Below are positions 9,488 to 17,221 of a DNA stretch of 64,000 bases, piece after piece. Each line of letters begins with the position of its first letter. Position 1 is the first letter of the stretch. The stretch is from an uncultured Clostridia bacterium (GTDB lineage Bacteria; Bacillota; Clostridia; TANB77; CAG-508): contig CAKOWW010000007.1 in assembly GCA_934129785.1 (NCBI GenBank), forward strand, positions 1 through 64,000, given 5' to 3'. Both the position numbers and the translations under genes were made by a program. The notes beneath the pieces are model-generated. The model made no database searches and had not been told where the DNA came from. It saw only the letters and a list, made by a program, of their open reading frames with translations.

Positions 9488-9742
9488 ATGGAAAATTATA
9501 CTTTTGAACAAATGTGGCTAGATTTAAAAAATGGCTATCAAATATATTATACTTATGTAGGGAATAGATACTTACTTTTTAAAACAGCTGAAAATTGCTA
9601 TACTCAAAAATTACTTTCAGAGCATAAGAAAAATCCACAACCTAAGATGCTTATGCTAACTTTAAAAAGAGTTAAAGAAATTTTTCCACATATGGAAGAT
9701 ATAGAATATCGTATAGGAATATCAGGAGAAGAAAATGTGTGA
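9488..9742 (+). CDS. Hypothetical protein, 84 residues
   Basis: This is a complete small frame after AAGGAACAAGG, between ligA and folD on the same strand. It is rich in aromatic residues (MENYTFEQMWLDLKNGYQI) with no membrane helix and no motif I recognise. Codon use matches its neighbours. Confidence 0.65.
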   Translation: MENYTFEQMWLDLKNGYQIYYTYVGNRYLLFKTAENCYTQKLLSEHKKNPQPKMLMLTLKRVKEIFPHMEDIEYRIGISGEENV

Positions 9743-9802
9743 TTTTTGATATGACTTAGCTTTTAAAAAGGTGAAAATAGAAATAATTAAGGAGAACAAG
9801 AG

Positions 9803-10666
9803 ATGGCAACAATAATTGATGGAAAGCAATTAGCTAAGAAAATTAGAGCAAACCTAAGAATAGAATGTGAAGAATTAAAAAAACAAGGAATAAATCCTAA
9901 ATTGGCAGTAATAATGGTAGGAGATAATCCTGCTTCAAAAGTCTATGTTAAAAACAAAAGTAGAGTATGCAATGAAGTAGGAATTGAATACCAAGAATAT
10001 TTATTGCCAGAAAGTGCAACTCAAAAAGAATTGTTAGAATTAATAAAAAGGCTTAATAAAGACAAAAAAACAAATGGAATATTACTACAAAGCCCACTGC
10101 CACAACACTTGAATATAAACGAAGCATTTAAAACAATAACATATTTAAAAGATGTAGATGGATTTACTCCTTCTAGTGTAGGGAAATTGTGCATAGGAGA
10201 AGATACCTTTATATCATGCACACCATATGGAGTAATAAAAATGTTTGAAGAATACAATATTGACTTAAAAGGTAAAAATGTGGTAATATTGGGAAGAAGC
10301 AATATTGTAGGAAAACCATTAATACAATGTTGTTTGCAAAAAGATGCAACAGTAACAGTATGCCATTCAAAAACAACAAATTTGAGTGAATACACTAAAA
10401 AAGCTGATGTAATAATATCAGCAATAGGAAAAGCAAAATTCCTAACAGAAGATATGGTAAAAGATGGGGTAGTAATAATAGATGTTGGAATAAATAGACA
10501 AGATGATGGAAAACTAGTTGGAGATGTTGACTTTGAAAATGTATCAAAAAAAGCAAGTTATATAACACCAGTACCAGGTGGAGTTGGACCAATGACAATA
10601 GCTATGCTTATGAACAATGTTATAAAAGCAACAAAAGAACAACAAAAAAGTATTTCAATGTTATAA
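9803..10666 (+). CDS. folD: Bifunctional methylenetetrahydrofolate dehydrogenase/cyclohydrolase
   Basis: FolD interconverts 5,10-methylene-, methenyl- and 10-formyl-tetrahydrofolate in one-carbon metabolism. The 287 residues match the family length. Visible motifs include the catalytic region around YVKNKSR, the substrate-loop motif GILLQSPLPQHL, KDVDGFTP, the nucleotide-binding GRSNIVGKP and the C-terminal TPVPGGVGPMTIAML. Start ATG 9803 follows AAGGAG. Confidence 0.96.
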   Translation: MATIIDGKQLAKKIRANLRIECEELKKQGINPKLAVIMVGDNPASKVYVKNKSRVCNEVGIEYQEYLLPESATQKELLELIKRLNKDKKTNGILLQSPLPQHLNINEAFKTITYLKDVDGFTPSSVGKLCIGEDTFISCTPYGVIKMFEEYNIDLKGKNVVILGRSNIVGKPLIQCCLQKDATVTVCHSKTTNLSEYTKKADVIISAIGKAKFLTEDMVKDGVVIIDVGINRQDDGKLVGDVDFENVSKKASYITPVPGGVGPMTIAMLMNNVIKATKEQQKSISML

Positions 10667-10670
10667 AAAT

Positions 10671-10697
10671 AGGGGGCATTATTAGAATGCCCCCTTT
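10671..10697 (+). terminator. Terminator after folD
   Basis: The stem GGGGGCATT with AATGCCCCC closes a short loop and is followed by TTT. It is the most GC-rich hairpin in the neighbourhood. Confidence 0.75.
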
Positions 10698-10787
10698 AAA
10701 AGTGAGAGTGGATGACATACTAAGTGTTATTTTCTACTCGATTAAATATAATAAATTGGATAAAAATAAAATAATCAACAAAATAAT

Positions 10788-11658
10788 ATGGAAAATGTAG
10801 AAGAAAAAAAGTATTGGATATGGCTATCACTAATAAAAAATTTAGGAACTAAAAAAATAAAAAAATTGCTAGAAATATACAAAACACCACAAAAAATATA
10901 TCAATTAAGTAAAGAAGAATTATTAAAAGTACCGCGGAATTGGGGAGGGTACAGTAACAAATATATTGAGCTTAAATGCAAGAAAAGAAGTGGTAAAACA
11001 CATAAAGTATATGCAAAAAAATAATATAGATATTTTAAATATAAGAGATAAGCAATATCCAAAAATGTTAAAAGAAATTTATGACCCACCAATGAGCTTA
11101 TATATAATAGGAAATAAAAAAATATTAAACAATGCTTCTATTGCTATTGTGGGATGTAGGGAAGCAACAGAATATGGTAAAAAATCTGCTAAATATTTTG
11201 CGTATAACTTATCAAAAAATGGAATAAACATAGTAAGCGGATTAGCAAAAGGAATTGATAGCTATTCTCATATTGGAACACTTCAGAATGAAGGAAAAAC
11301 AATTGCAGTTATTGGCAATGGATTAGACATGATTTATCCAAGTGAAAATATTTGGATAGCTAAAAAGATTATAGAAACAGGAGGAGCTATTATATCTGAA
11401 TATCCACTTGGCACGAAACCAGAAAAGATGAATTTTCCAGCAAGAAATAGGATTATTAGTGGAATGAGTAAAGGAATTATTGTAGTAGAAGCAAAGGAAA
11501 AGAGTGGAACACTTATAACTGTGGATTTTGCATTAGAACAGGGAAGAGATGTTTATGTAGTTCCAGGCAATATTAATTCTATTAATTCAATTGGAACTAA
11601 TGAACTTATAAAACAAGGTGCTAAGATGGTTACAACATATGATGAAATTGAGGTGTAG
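10788..11658 (+). CDS. dprA: DNA processing protein A, read through a CGGA site
   Basis: DprA loads RecA onto incoming single-stranded DNA. The first 49 residues form the N-terminal helical region. The zero frame meets CGG at 10935-10938 within the helix-hairpin-helix-like segment and ends soon after. Reading CGGA as Gly gives LLKVPGIGEGTV, followed by the Rossmann-like core with SIAIVGCREATEYG, GINIVSGLAKGID, GNGLDMIYPSEN and SGTLITVDFALEQGR. The joined protein has 289 residues and lacks a C-terminal winged-helix domain, like short DprA proteins. Confidence 0.9.
10935..10938 (+). other. CGGA quadruplet read as Gly in dprA
   Basis: CCG [CGGA] ATT GGG restores PGIGEG. The zero frame leaves the family sequence immediately. 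Confidence 0.85.
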
Positions 11659-11721
11659 CAAGCTATTCAGAGCTTTACTTCAAAAATGACAAATTTTTTA
11701 ATATTTTTTTTGAAAAATCTA

Positions 11722-11750
11722 TTGACAATTAAAAAGAAATAAGTTATACT
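11722..11750 (+). promoter_or_regulatory. Promoter of the two tRNA genes
   Basis: TTGACA at 11722-11727 and TATACT at 11745-11750 are 17 bases apart, just upstream of the tRNA genes. Confidence 0.75.
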
Positions 11751-11776
11751 TTTACTTGTGCTAAACAATAGCATAT

Positions 11777-11853
11777 GCTCCCTTAGCTCAGTTGGTCAGA
11801 GCAACCGGCTCATAACCGGTGGGTCCAAGGTTCGAATCCTTGAGGGAGCACCA
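11777..11853 (+). tRNA. tRNA with CAU anticodon (Met, or Ile2 if lysidine-modified)
   Basis: Complete 77-nt cloverleaf with encoded CCA. The acceptor GCTCCCT pairs with AGGGAGC, and the anticodon loop is CTCATAA. Sequence alone does not settle elongator Met against tRNA-Ile(CAU). Confidence 0.92.
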
Positions 11854-11866
11854 TTTATTTTTATAT

Positions 11867-11952
11867 GGGTAGGTGGCCGAGTGGCTAAAGGCGGCAGACT
11901 GTAAATCTGTTCTCATTCGAGTACGAAGGTTCGAATCCTTCCCTGCCCACCA
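11867..11952 (+). tRNA. tRNA-Tyr (GUA), prophage attachment target
   Basis: An 86-nt tRNA with a long variable arm, anticodon loop CTGTAAA and encoded CCA. The acceptor GGGTAGG pairs with CCTGCCC. Its last 14 bases are duplicated at 49992-50005, marking it as the integration site of the adjacent prophage, which leaves the tRNA intact. Confidence 0.95.
11939..11952 (+). mobile_element. attL core of the prophage
   Basis: TTCCCTGCCCACCA, the 3' end of tRNA-Tyr, matches 49992-50005 exactly. The integrase gene lies immediately inside. Confidence 0.85.
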
Positions 11953-11963
11953 TAAAAATACAA

Positions 11964-12002
11964 CCTTGTAATTGTTAAATACCAACAGTTACAAGGATTT
12001 TT
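11964..12002. terminator. Bidirectional terminator between tRNA-Tyr and the integrase gene
   Basis: The stem CCTTGTAA/TTACAAGG, extended by TGTT/AACA pairing, is followed by T runs. It can serve both the tRNAs and the convergent integrase gene. Confidence 0.7.
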
Positions 12003-12013
12003 TATTTCTAAAA

Positions 12014-12033
12014 TAATGCAATTTTAATGCAAC
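12014..12033 (+). repeat. Left copy of a paired arm-type repeat
   Basis: TAATGCAATTTTAATGCAAC contains two AATGCAA half-sites. A near-identical 21-base copy lies at 49839-49859 inside the right end. The location 60 bases from attL suggests integrase arm-binding sites. Confidence 0.5.
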
Positions 12034-13214
12034 TAGTTATTTAATGCATTAATGTAATTTATATATTTATCAATTTCGTTATCTCTAAACTTATCAAAAA
12101 CAGAAGTATATGTGTTTATTGTTGTTTGTATATCTTTATGTCCTAACAATTTTTGTAATACAGGTGCAGACATACCAGCTTCAATGCATCTTGTTGCAAA
12201 AGTATGCCTTAACATGTGAGTATTGCAATCACTAGTGTTAAGATTTATTATTTTTCCATTTCTATTTATTTGGCGTTTTATACAATGAATATTAGCATTT
12301 TTGCATATTTTTTTAAATGCTATATTTATAGATGAAGGAGCTATGATTTTTCCATTTGGCTGAGTAAATATTAAGTTATAGTCATTTTTAATCATAGTGT
12401 CTAAAGAATGTTTTAAGTTATGTTTATATAATGTTGTAATAGGAATCTCACGACAAGAATTATAAGTTTTGGTAGTAGTGCCAATTATAACTTTTCCATT
12501 CATAGTTTTAGTTAAAGTTTTATTTATATCAATAATATTTTTATCTAAGTCAACATCATCTGGAGTAAGAGATAAAAGCTCTCCAATTCTCATACCTGTG
12601 TAAAGAGCAATAATGAGAATGTCTTCATAAGTTTCGCCTTTAACAGCTTTTAAAAATTCTTTTTGTTCTTCAAGTGTAAGCGCTTCTATTTTTTTGTCTA
12701 CTTTTTCTGATTTGGGTTTTAAAACATGATTCAAAGGGTTTTTATAAATATAATCTCTGTTTATAGCTTCTTTAAATATGCTTCCAAGTAATTCATATAT
12801 TTTATCAATATGTGAATTGGCATATTTTTTCTTTGTATTCATAAATTTTTGTAGTTCTGTAGGTGTAGCATTTTGAATTTTCAAGTCATAAAGATTGCTT
12901 TGCTTTATATGTTCAAATGTACCAAGTAATCTACCATAAGTTGTTTCTTTTATGTTGTTACTCTCAAATTTTTGCTTTATAATATCTTCACCTAACTGTC
13001 CAATAGTTATGTCATTTTTATCTACATATAAGTTTTTTTGTACATCAGATAATGCTAGTGTCATTTTTTCTTTTACTTCTTTTCTTGTATTTCCATATAC
13101 AGATTTACGATTTATTCTACCATCAGCTTTTCTACCAGCAGTAAATTGCCCAACCCATTTATTTAATTTTTCACTATAATATATTGTTCCTTCTCCATTG
13201 CCACGCCTTGCCAT
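12033..13214 (-). CDS. int: Tyrosine-type phage integrase
   Basis: The 393-residue protein has an N-terminal arm-binding segment (RRGNGEGTIYYSEKLNKW), a helical core-binding domain, and the catalytic domain with Arg in ALYTGMRIGEL, HxxR in HMLRHTFATR and His/Tyr in LLGHKDIQTTINTY. It catalyses recombination between attP and the tRNA-Tyr attB. It faces the tRNA, the usual arrangement for tRNA-integrating phages. Confidence 0.95.
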   Translation of the reverse strand: MARRGNGEGTIYYSEKLNKWVGQFTAGRKADGRINRKSVYGNTRKEVKEKMTLALSDVQKNLYVDKNDITIGQLGEDIIKQKFESNNIKETTYGRLLGTFEHIKQSNLYDLKIQNATPTELQKFMNTKKKYANSHIDKIYELLGSIFKEAINRDYIYKNPLNHVLKPKSEKVDKKIEALTLEEQKEFLKAVKGETYEDILIIALYTGMRIGELLSLTPDDVDLDKNIIDINKTLTKTMNGKVIIGTTTKTYNSCREIPITTLYKHNLKHSLDTMIKNDYNLIFTQPNGKIIAPSSINIAFKKICKNANIHCIKRQINRNGKIINLNTSDCNTHMLRHTFATRCIEAGMSAPVLQKLLGHKDIQTTINTYTSVFDKFRDNEIDKYINYINALNN

Positions 13215-13259
13215 ATTCTACCTCCTTAAAAAATAAGATAAGTATATTTCAACTTATCC

Positions 13260-13680
13260 TTAGTATATATATCCATATTTATCTTCATAAAATTTTAGAG
13301 CATTGCTCATATATTCGATTGTAACTTCGAAATATTCCGCTAGACTATAAAGTGTATTAATTCCGACTTAAAACGGCTAATTTTAGCTTTTCAAAAGGAA
13401 TTAATACAAAATATGACCACTTTTTAGCTCTATATTCTTGTTTATTAATTAAGATTTTATCAGTACAGTTAATTGAGTATGTTGCATCTTGATAATAATG
13501 ACCTAATTCTTCTGATAAAGTTTCTTTTTCTATATATGAGTTATCTATATTTGTATAATTCAATGCAATAGCATTTATTTTATCTATATTTATAAAACAA
13601 CCATAAGCATCTTCTATATAATAATCATAAATTTTAATATGTTCTTTTTCTGCTAAATCATATAAATTATTTAGATTCAT
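13260..13680 (-). CDS. ImmA/IrrE-type metallopeptidase, read through a CGGA site
   Basis: ImmA-type proteases cleave the neighbouring phage repressor to allow induction. The degenerate zinc-site motif LSEELGHYY is visible, and the start at 13680 follows GGAGA. In the zero frame the protein ends LAVLSRN. Reading complement 13362-13365 (CGGA) as Gly gives SGINTLYSLAEYFEVTIEYM, the normal C-terminal winged-helix-like end of phage ImmA, and a stop at 13260-13262. Total is 139 residues. The gene overlaps the repressor gene upstream, fitting a repressor-antirepressor pair. Confidence 0.82.
13362..13365 (-). other. CGGA quadruplet read as Gly in the ImmA gene
   Basis: AGT [CGGA] ATT AAT restores the family C-terminus. 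The zero frame stops after one more codon. Confidence 0.8.
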
Positions 13681-14062
13681 TCTTTTTATCTCCAACATCT
13701 TTTTTATTATCTTTCATAATTACTTCTAATAAGCCTTTTATTTGTTGTTTTTGGGATTCAGAAGGTGGGTTGTAATCCTTCATGCTAAACCCAATTTTTG
13801 CTAATCCTAATGGATCAGATTCTTCTGGATTTCTGATATCAGATTTTCCTAATAAATAATCTAATGTACAATTAAAAATTTCGGTCATTTTTAATTTTAT
13901 ATCATCTTTAGGAATACTGTATCCTGCTTCATAATTAGCAATAGCAGTATCATTTTTTAAACCTAATTTTTTTGATAAATCTTTTTGAGTCCATTTTTTT
14001 TCTAATCGCATTTGTTTTATCCTAATGCTTGTTAAATTTAAATTATTGTTTTCATTTTCCAT
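13667..14062 (-). CDS. CI-like XRE-family phage repressor
   Basis: The 131-residue protein has an N-terminal helix-turn-helix (IRIKQMRLEKKWTQKDLSKKLG) at about residues 13-70 and a polar C-terminal tail. It probably maintains lysogeny by binding the TTCAA-N5-TTGAA operators in 14081-14234. It is cotranscribed with the ImmA-type protease, which is likely to inactivate it. Confidence 0.88.
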   Translation of the reverse strand: MENENNNLNLTSIRIKQMRLEKKWTQKDLSKKLGLKNDTAIANYEAGYSIPKDDIKLKMTEIFNCTLDYLLGKSDIRNPEESDPLGLAKIGFSMKDYNPPSESQKQQIKGLLEVIMKDNKKDVGDKKNESK

Positions 14063-14080
14063 ATAATCACCTTTGTAATA

Positions 14081-14095
14081 TTCAATTTAATTGAA
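14081..14095. promoter_or_regulatory. Repressor operator O1
   Basis: TTCAATTTAATTGAA is a TTCAA-N5-TTGAA palindrome at the expected transcription start of the minus-strand repressor promoter, so it may mediate autoregulation. Confidence 0.6.
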
Positions 14096-14123
14096 TTATA
14101 GCATATTTTTTTTTGATTGTAAA
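14095..14123 (-). promoter_or_regulatory. Lysogenic (repressor) promoter
   Basis: On the minus strand TTTACA (14118-14123) and TATAAT (14095-14100) are 17 bases apart, upstream of the repressor gene. Confidence 0.65.
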
Positions 14124-14132
14124 TACTTAAAT

Positions 14133-14147
14133 TTCAATACTTTTGAA
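14133..14147. promoter_or_regulatory. Repressor operator O2
   Basis: TTCAATACTTTTGAA shares the TTCAA-N5-TTGAA pattern, between the two divergent promoters. Confidence 0.6.
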
Positions 14148-14187
14148 TATTGACTACAAAAAAATTGAAGTTTTTTTTAAAAAAGTA

Positions 14188-14216
14188 TTGACTTATTCAA
14201 AAAACTTGTATATAAT
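14188..14216 (+). promoter_or_regulatory. Early lytic promoter with an operator in its spacer
   Basis: TTGACT (14188-14193) and TATAAT (14211-14216) are 17 bases apart. Within the spacer, 14196-14210 is TTCAAAAAACTTGTA, a one-mismatch version of the operator, so bound repressor would block polymerase. Confidence 0.7.
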
Positions 14217-14219
14217 CCA

Positions 14220-14234
14220 TTCAAGAAAGTTGAA
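14220..14234. promoter_or_regulatory. Repressor operator O3
   Basis: TTCAAGAAAGTTGAA is another perfect TTCAA-N5-TTGAA palindrome, just downstream of the early promoter -10 box and before the Cro-like gene. Confidence 0.6.
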
Positions 14235-14251
14235 GAAAGAAGGTGGGAACA

Positions 14252-14482
14252 TTGAACAAGTATGCTATATATGTAAATACTGAAGAATTGAAAAAAGCTA
14301 GATATAAGAGCAAAAAGAATTACGAAGATATGTCTAAAGAGATGGGAATGAAGAGCCCGATTAGTTATTATAATATTGAAGTAGGAATTGTAGAACCTAA
14401 AATTAGCCAGATGATTAAAATATCAGAAATTCTAAAGAGACCAGTAGCAAAATTTTTTAACTTTAAACTTCAAGAAAATTGA
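14252..14482 (+). CDS. Cro-like XRE-family DNA-binding protein
   Basis: First gene of the early lytic operon. TTG at 14252 is preferred because GTG 14243 overlaps the ribosome site AGAAGGTGG. The 76-residue protein has a helix-turn-helix pattern (YEDMSKEMGMKSPISYYNIE) and no other domain, as expected for Cro. Confidence 0.72.
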   Translation: MNKYAIYVNTEELKKARYKSKKNYEDMSKEMGMKSPISYYNIEVGIVEPKISQMIKISEILKRPVAKFFNFKLQEN

Positions 14483-14498
14483 ATAAAAGGAGAAGAAA

Positions 14499-14798
14499 AT
14501 GTCAGAAGAAGAATTAAAAAGAATAAAAGAAGAAATAAAACGAGAAATTTTGAATGAAATGACAACGAAACAATTGATAAAAGATGATACATGGACAATA
14601 TTAAAAAAAGACTTTAAGAAAATGTTTTATTCTAAAGGCTATACAGACACTAGGGAGTTAAACAAAATTTTTGATTCAATATCAACAATAGCTAGATTGT
14701 CCTTGGGTTACAGGAGAGTACAGGCAATACCAGCAGAGAAGGCAGAAGAATTAAAGCAAATAATGTACAAAGTTTTAAATATATTTCCTAAAAAATAA
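14499..14798 (+). CDS. Small phage protein of unknown function
   Basis: The 99-residue, charged, helical protein follows AAAGGAG, 17 bases after the Cro-like gene. No motif recognised. Early-gene position suggests a regulatory role. Confidence 0.6.
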   Translation: MSEEELKRIKEEIKREILNEMTTKQLIKDDTWTILKKDFKKMFYSKGYTDTRELNKIFDSISTIARLSLGYRRVQAIPAEKAEELKQIMYKVLNIFPKK

Positions 14799-14887
14799 AT
14801 TTCAAAAATCTATTGACAAATAAAAACTGCGTTTTAAGAAATAAAAAAATTAATTATAAAATGCAAGAGAAGAAAGGAAGTGAAAAG

Positions 14888-15139
14888 ATGAAAGAAAAGA
14901 AATCAATAAGAACATATGAAGAATTGCCAGATACAATAACACCTTATGATTATGCAGATTGGCGTGGAGTTGGGGAGAACACAGCAAGAAATATTTTTAA
15001 TAGCAAGGGTTTTCCAAGACTTCAAGGAACTGGAGTAAAGCAATTAGCAGATAAAAGAGCAGTTTATTTATATGAGTTGGGACTAGATGAAGAAGATAAA
15101 AAAGAAGTGCTTAAAGAAATAGCAAGAGAAATAGTGTAA
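14888..15139 (+). CDS. Excisionase/MerR-like small DNA-binding protein
   Basis: The start is ATG 14888 after GAAAGGAAGTG; a longer frame upstream has no ribosome site. The 83 residues contain TITPYDYADWRGVGENTAR, resembling the winged helix-turn-helix of excisionase-like proteins. It could be Xis or a transcription factor. Confidence 0.55.
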   Translation: MKEKKSIRTYEELPDTITPYDYADWRGVGENTARNIFNSKGFPRLQGTGVKQLADKRAVYLYELGLDEEDKKEVLKEIAREIV

Positions 15140-15154
15140 AGGAAGGTGAAACAA

Positions 15155-15295
15155 ATGAAAAGAAGTTGGAAGAATTTTAGAATAGACAAAAACAAAGTTT
15201 ACATGAGAATAGGACAAGCAGTAGTATATAGCAGTTTATATATAAGTGCAGTAGCATTTATGATTTTGGGATTTTGTCAAAATACAATTTATTAG
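15155..15295 (+). CDS. Small membrane protein, 46 residues
   Basis: Begins after AAGGAAGGTG. A basic N-terminus precedes one hydrophobic helix (VVYSSLYISAVAFMILGF). Function unknown. Confidence 0.5.
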   Translation: MKRSWKNFRIDKNKVYMRIGQAVVYSSLYISAVAFMILGFCQNTIY

Positions 15296-15308
15296 GAGGG
15301 GGAGAAAA

Positions 15309-15446
15309 TTGAAAAATAAAAATAAAGAACTATCAAAAGATAATCCTTTTAAATATTTTTGGAAATTAGCATTAATTGCATTATTCTTTATTGGAATTAG
15401 TATTGTTTTTCTTACATATATCATCAGAGTAATTTTTGGGATTTGA
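15309..15446 (+). CDS. Small membrane protein, 45 residues, TTG start
   Basis: TTG 15309 follows GGAGGGGGAG. A Lys-rich N-terminus and one hydrophobic helix are visible. Its 3' part is antisense to the minus-strand toxin-like gene at 15381-15554, so the two transcripts would overlap. Confidence 0.5.
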   Translation: MKNKNKELSKDNPFKYFWKLALIALFFIGISIVFLTYIIRVIFGI

Positions 15447-15554
15447 TATTTTAGTAAAAACAAAATGAATATAAAGAACAAGGGTAATAATGCCGAATGC
15501 AAATGCAAATAAAAACAATAAAGTCATAAAAGCATCAAACCAAGAAAAATTCAC
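15381..15554 (-). CDS. Putative type I toxin / holin-like small membrane protein
   Basis: Runs against the early operon. GTG 15554 follows GAGGTG and a strong minus-strand promoter. The 57-residue protein has a single hydrophobic helix in FDAFMTLLFLFAFAFGIITL and a polar tail. This resembles the TxpA/Fst-like 'putative holin-like toxin' family, which is controlled by antisense RNA. The assignment rests on pattern only. Confidence 0.5.
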   Translation of the reverse strand: MNFSWFDAFMTLLFLFAFAFGIITLVLYIHFVFTKISNPKNYSDDICKKNNTNSNKE

Positions 15555-15578
15555 AATAATCACCTCACTTTCGAGAAA

Positions 15579-15607
15579 ATTATACATTATTTTTTAAAAT
15601 AAAACAA
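15579..15607 (-). promoter_or_regulatory. Promoter of the toxin-like gene
   Basis: On the minus strand TTGTTT (15602-15607) and TATAAT (15579-15584) are 17 bases apart, about 25 bases before the GTG start. Confidence 0.55.
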
Positions 15608-15624
15608 GAAAGGAGCTGAATGGA

Positions 15625-15903
15625 ATATTTAGAAGAATAAGAGAATTACAAAGTTTAGTAAATGCAAGTAGAAATGCATTAAAAGAAGCAGAAAGCAAAA
15701 TAGAAAGATTAGAAATGAGTCAAAAAGACTTAAGGTCAGAAATAGAAGATGAACATTTAGAAAATTATAAACATCATAGAAAATTGCTAGAAATAGAAAA
15801 ACTTTTACAAGAGCAAGACTATAATAGCATAGAAAATTTAAAGAACAAAATAAGAACTATACTAAATAAAAAAGAACTAGTAGACCTACCAAAATCAAAC
15901 TAG
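15625..15903 (+). CDS. Coiled-coil phage protein, start uncertain
   Basis: A coding frame rich in Glu/Lys/Leu heptads is open from 15601 to 15903. AAAGGAG at 15609-15615 points to a start near 15616-15625, but only CTG or ATA is available in frame there. ATG 15715 lacks a ribosome site and would remove the coiled coil's first third. No domain recognised. Confidence 0.45.
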   Translation: MFRRIRELQSLVNASRNALKEAESKIERLEMSQKDLRSEIEDEHLENYKHHRKLLEIEKLLQEQDYNSIENLKNKIRTILNKKELVDLPKSN

Positions 15904-15976
15904 TTCAGAGACACTTAAATATATGAATCTATTGATATTATAACATTTTAAGTAATAGAAATCAAGAGGCACAAAA

Positions 15977-16398
15977 ATGATTGTAAAAGATTTAAGTACA
16001 AGTTTTTATCCATGCCCAAAGCGGACAAAATAATTTAACAATAAATAATAAAGCAAAAAGAAATACTACTAAAGTAAATCACAAGAAGCGGAACAAATGA
16101 AGTAGTAACAGACTTTTGCATTATGCCTAGAAGCACAAAATACAGTATAAGAAGAACTAAAAAATATTGTGAAAGGCATGAAATATATTATTCAAGAGCA
16201 TATAGAAATAAAAGCATAAAAGATGGACTAATAATATTTTTAACAGAAGAAGATCATAGAGGAACCAATGGAGTTCATGGAAAAAATGGGAACAAATTAA
16301 ATAGATATTTGAAAAAGGTAGCACAAAAGGCATGGATAAATTATTATCACAAAACAAAAGAAGATTTTATACAAAGATATGGAAAAAGTTATATTTAG
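15977..16398 (+). CDS. Phage HNH-like protein with two CGGA recoding sites
   Basis: ATG 15977 follows AGAGG. The zero frame meets CGG at codon 16 and then a stop. Reading 16022-16025 as Gly opens 22 codons, up to a second CGG at 16089-16092. Reading that as Gly joins the remaining 102 codons, 139 residues in all. The C-terminal part, with EDHRGTNGVHGKNG and KVAQKAWINYYH, resembles a conserved family of HNH-type phage proteins encoded near replication genes. Two independent sites that both restore the frame in one short gene argue against chance error. Confidence 0.7.
16022..16025 (+). other. CGGA quadruplet read as Gly, first site of the HNH-like gene
   Basis: CCA AAG [CGGA] CAA AAT. The zero frame hits TAA two codons after CGG. 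Confidence 0.7.
16089..16092 (+). other. CGGA quadruplet read as Gly, second site of the HNH-like gene
   Basis: AAG AAG [CGGA] ACA AAT joins the N-terminal part to the recognisable C-terminal family region. Confidence 0.7.
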
Positions 16399-16408
16399 GA
16401 GGCACAAT

Positions 16409-17218
16409 ATGGAAAAACCAAATTACTATTCAATAATACCAGCTAAAGTAAGATATGATAAAGATTTAATGGCAAACGCAAAATTACTATATGGAGAAAT
16501 TACAGCTTTATGTAATGACAAAGGCATTTGCTGGGCTAGAAATGAGTATTTTGCGGATTTATATGATGTTAGCAAAGAAACAATATCACGTTGGATAAGT
16601 CAATTAAATAATAAAAAATATATAAACATAAAAATGTTTTATAAAAAAGGCAGTAAAGAGATAGATAAAAGGATAATATCTATTCGACAATACCCTATTG
16701 ACGAAAACGTCAATACCTATTGTCAAGAAAATCAAAGTAATAACCTATTGATAAAAAAGTCAATACCCTATCCACAAAAAAATCAAGAGGGCATTGATGA
16801 AAACATCAAAGAGAATATTACAAGTATTAATAATAAAGAAAAAGAAGAAAGGAATTTTCAAAAAGAACTAAAAGATGTTACTGAGTTCTATGAAAATAAC
16901 ATAACGTTAATAACAGCATTTGTTTCAGAAGATATAGAAAAATATTTAAAATCAGGACTGTATTCAGACTTAATTATTGAAGCAATGAAAGAAGCGGTTT
17001 CTAGAAATAAAAGAAATTGGAAATATGTTACTGGAATATTAAATGATTGCATAAATAACAAAGTATATACAGCAAAACAATTTAAAATCAAACAAGAAGA
17101 GTTTAAATCTAATAAAACAATACATAAAAACATCAAAACAAAGGAAAAAATAGAATACGATGAAGTTGATTTTACTAATGAAGAAGAATACAAAGAAAAA
17201 ATACTAGGGAAAGGATAA
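16409..17218 (+). CDS. Phage replication initiator with helix-turn-helix and DnaD-like region
   Basis: ATG 16409 follows AGGAGG. The N-terminal 90 residues form the winged helix typical of phage replication proteins (MANAKLLYGEITALCNDKG, SKETISRWISQL). A linker and a DnaD/DnaB2-like helical region follow (about residues 150-240, IEAMKEAVSRNKRNWKYVTG). It probably opens the phage origin and loads the DnaB-type helicase encoded next. Confidence 0.82.
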   Translation: MEKPNYYSIIPAKVRYDKDLMANAKLLYGEITALCNDKGICWARNEYFADLYDVSKETISRWISQLNNKKYINIKMFYKKGSKEIDKRIISIRQYPIDENVNTYCQENQSNNLLIKKSIPYPQKNQEGIDENIKENITSINNKEKEERNFQKELKDVTEFYENNITLITAFVSEDIEKYLKSGLYSDLIIEAMKEAVSRNKRNWKYVTGILNDCINNKVYTAKQFKIKQEEFKSNKTIHKNIKTKEKIEYDEVDFTNEEEYKEKILGKG

Positions 17219-17221
17219 AAC

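Noticed and set aside
7422..11658. ligA and dprA as pseudogenes
   Set aside because: Both have exactly one disruption of the same type, intact motifs on both sides and no other decay. ligA is normally essential.
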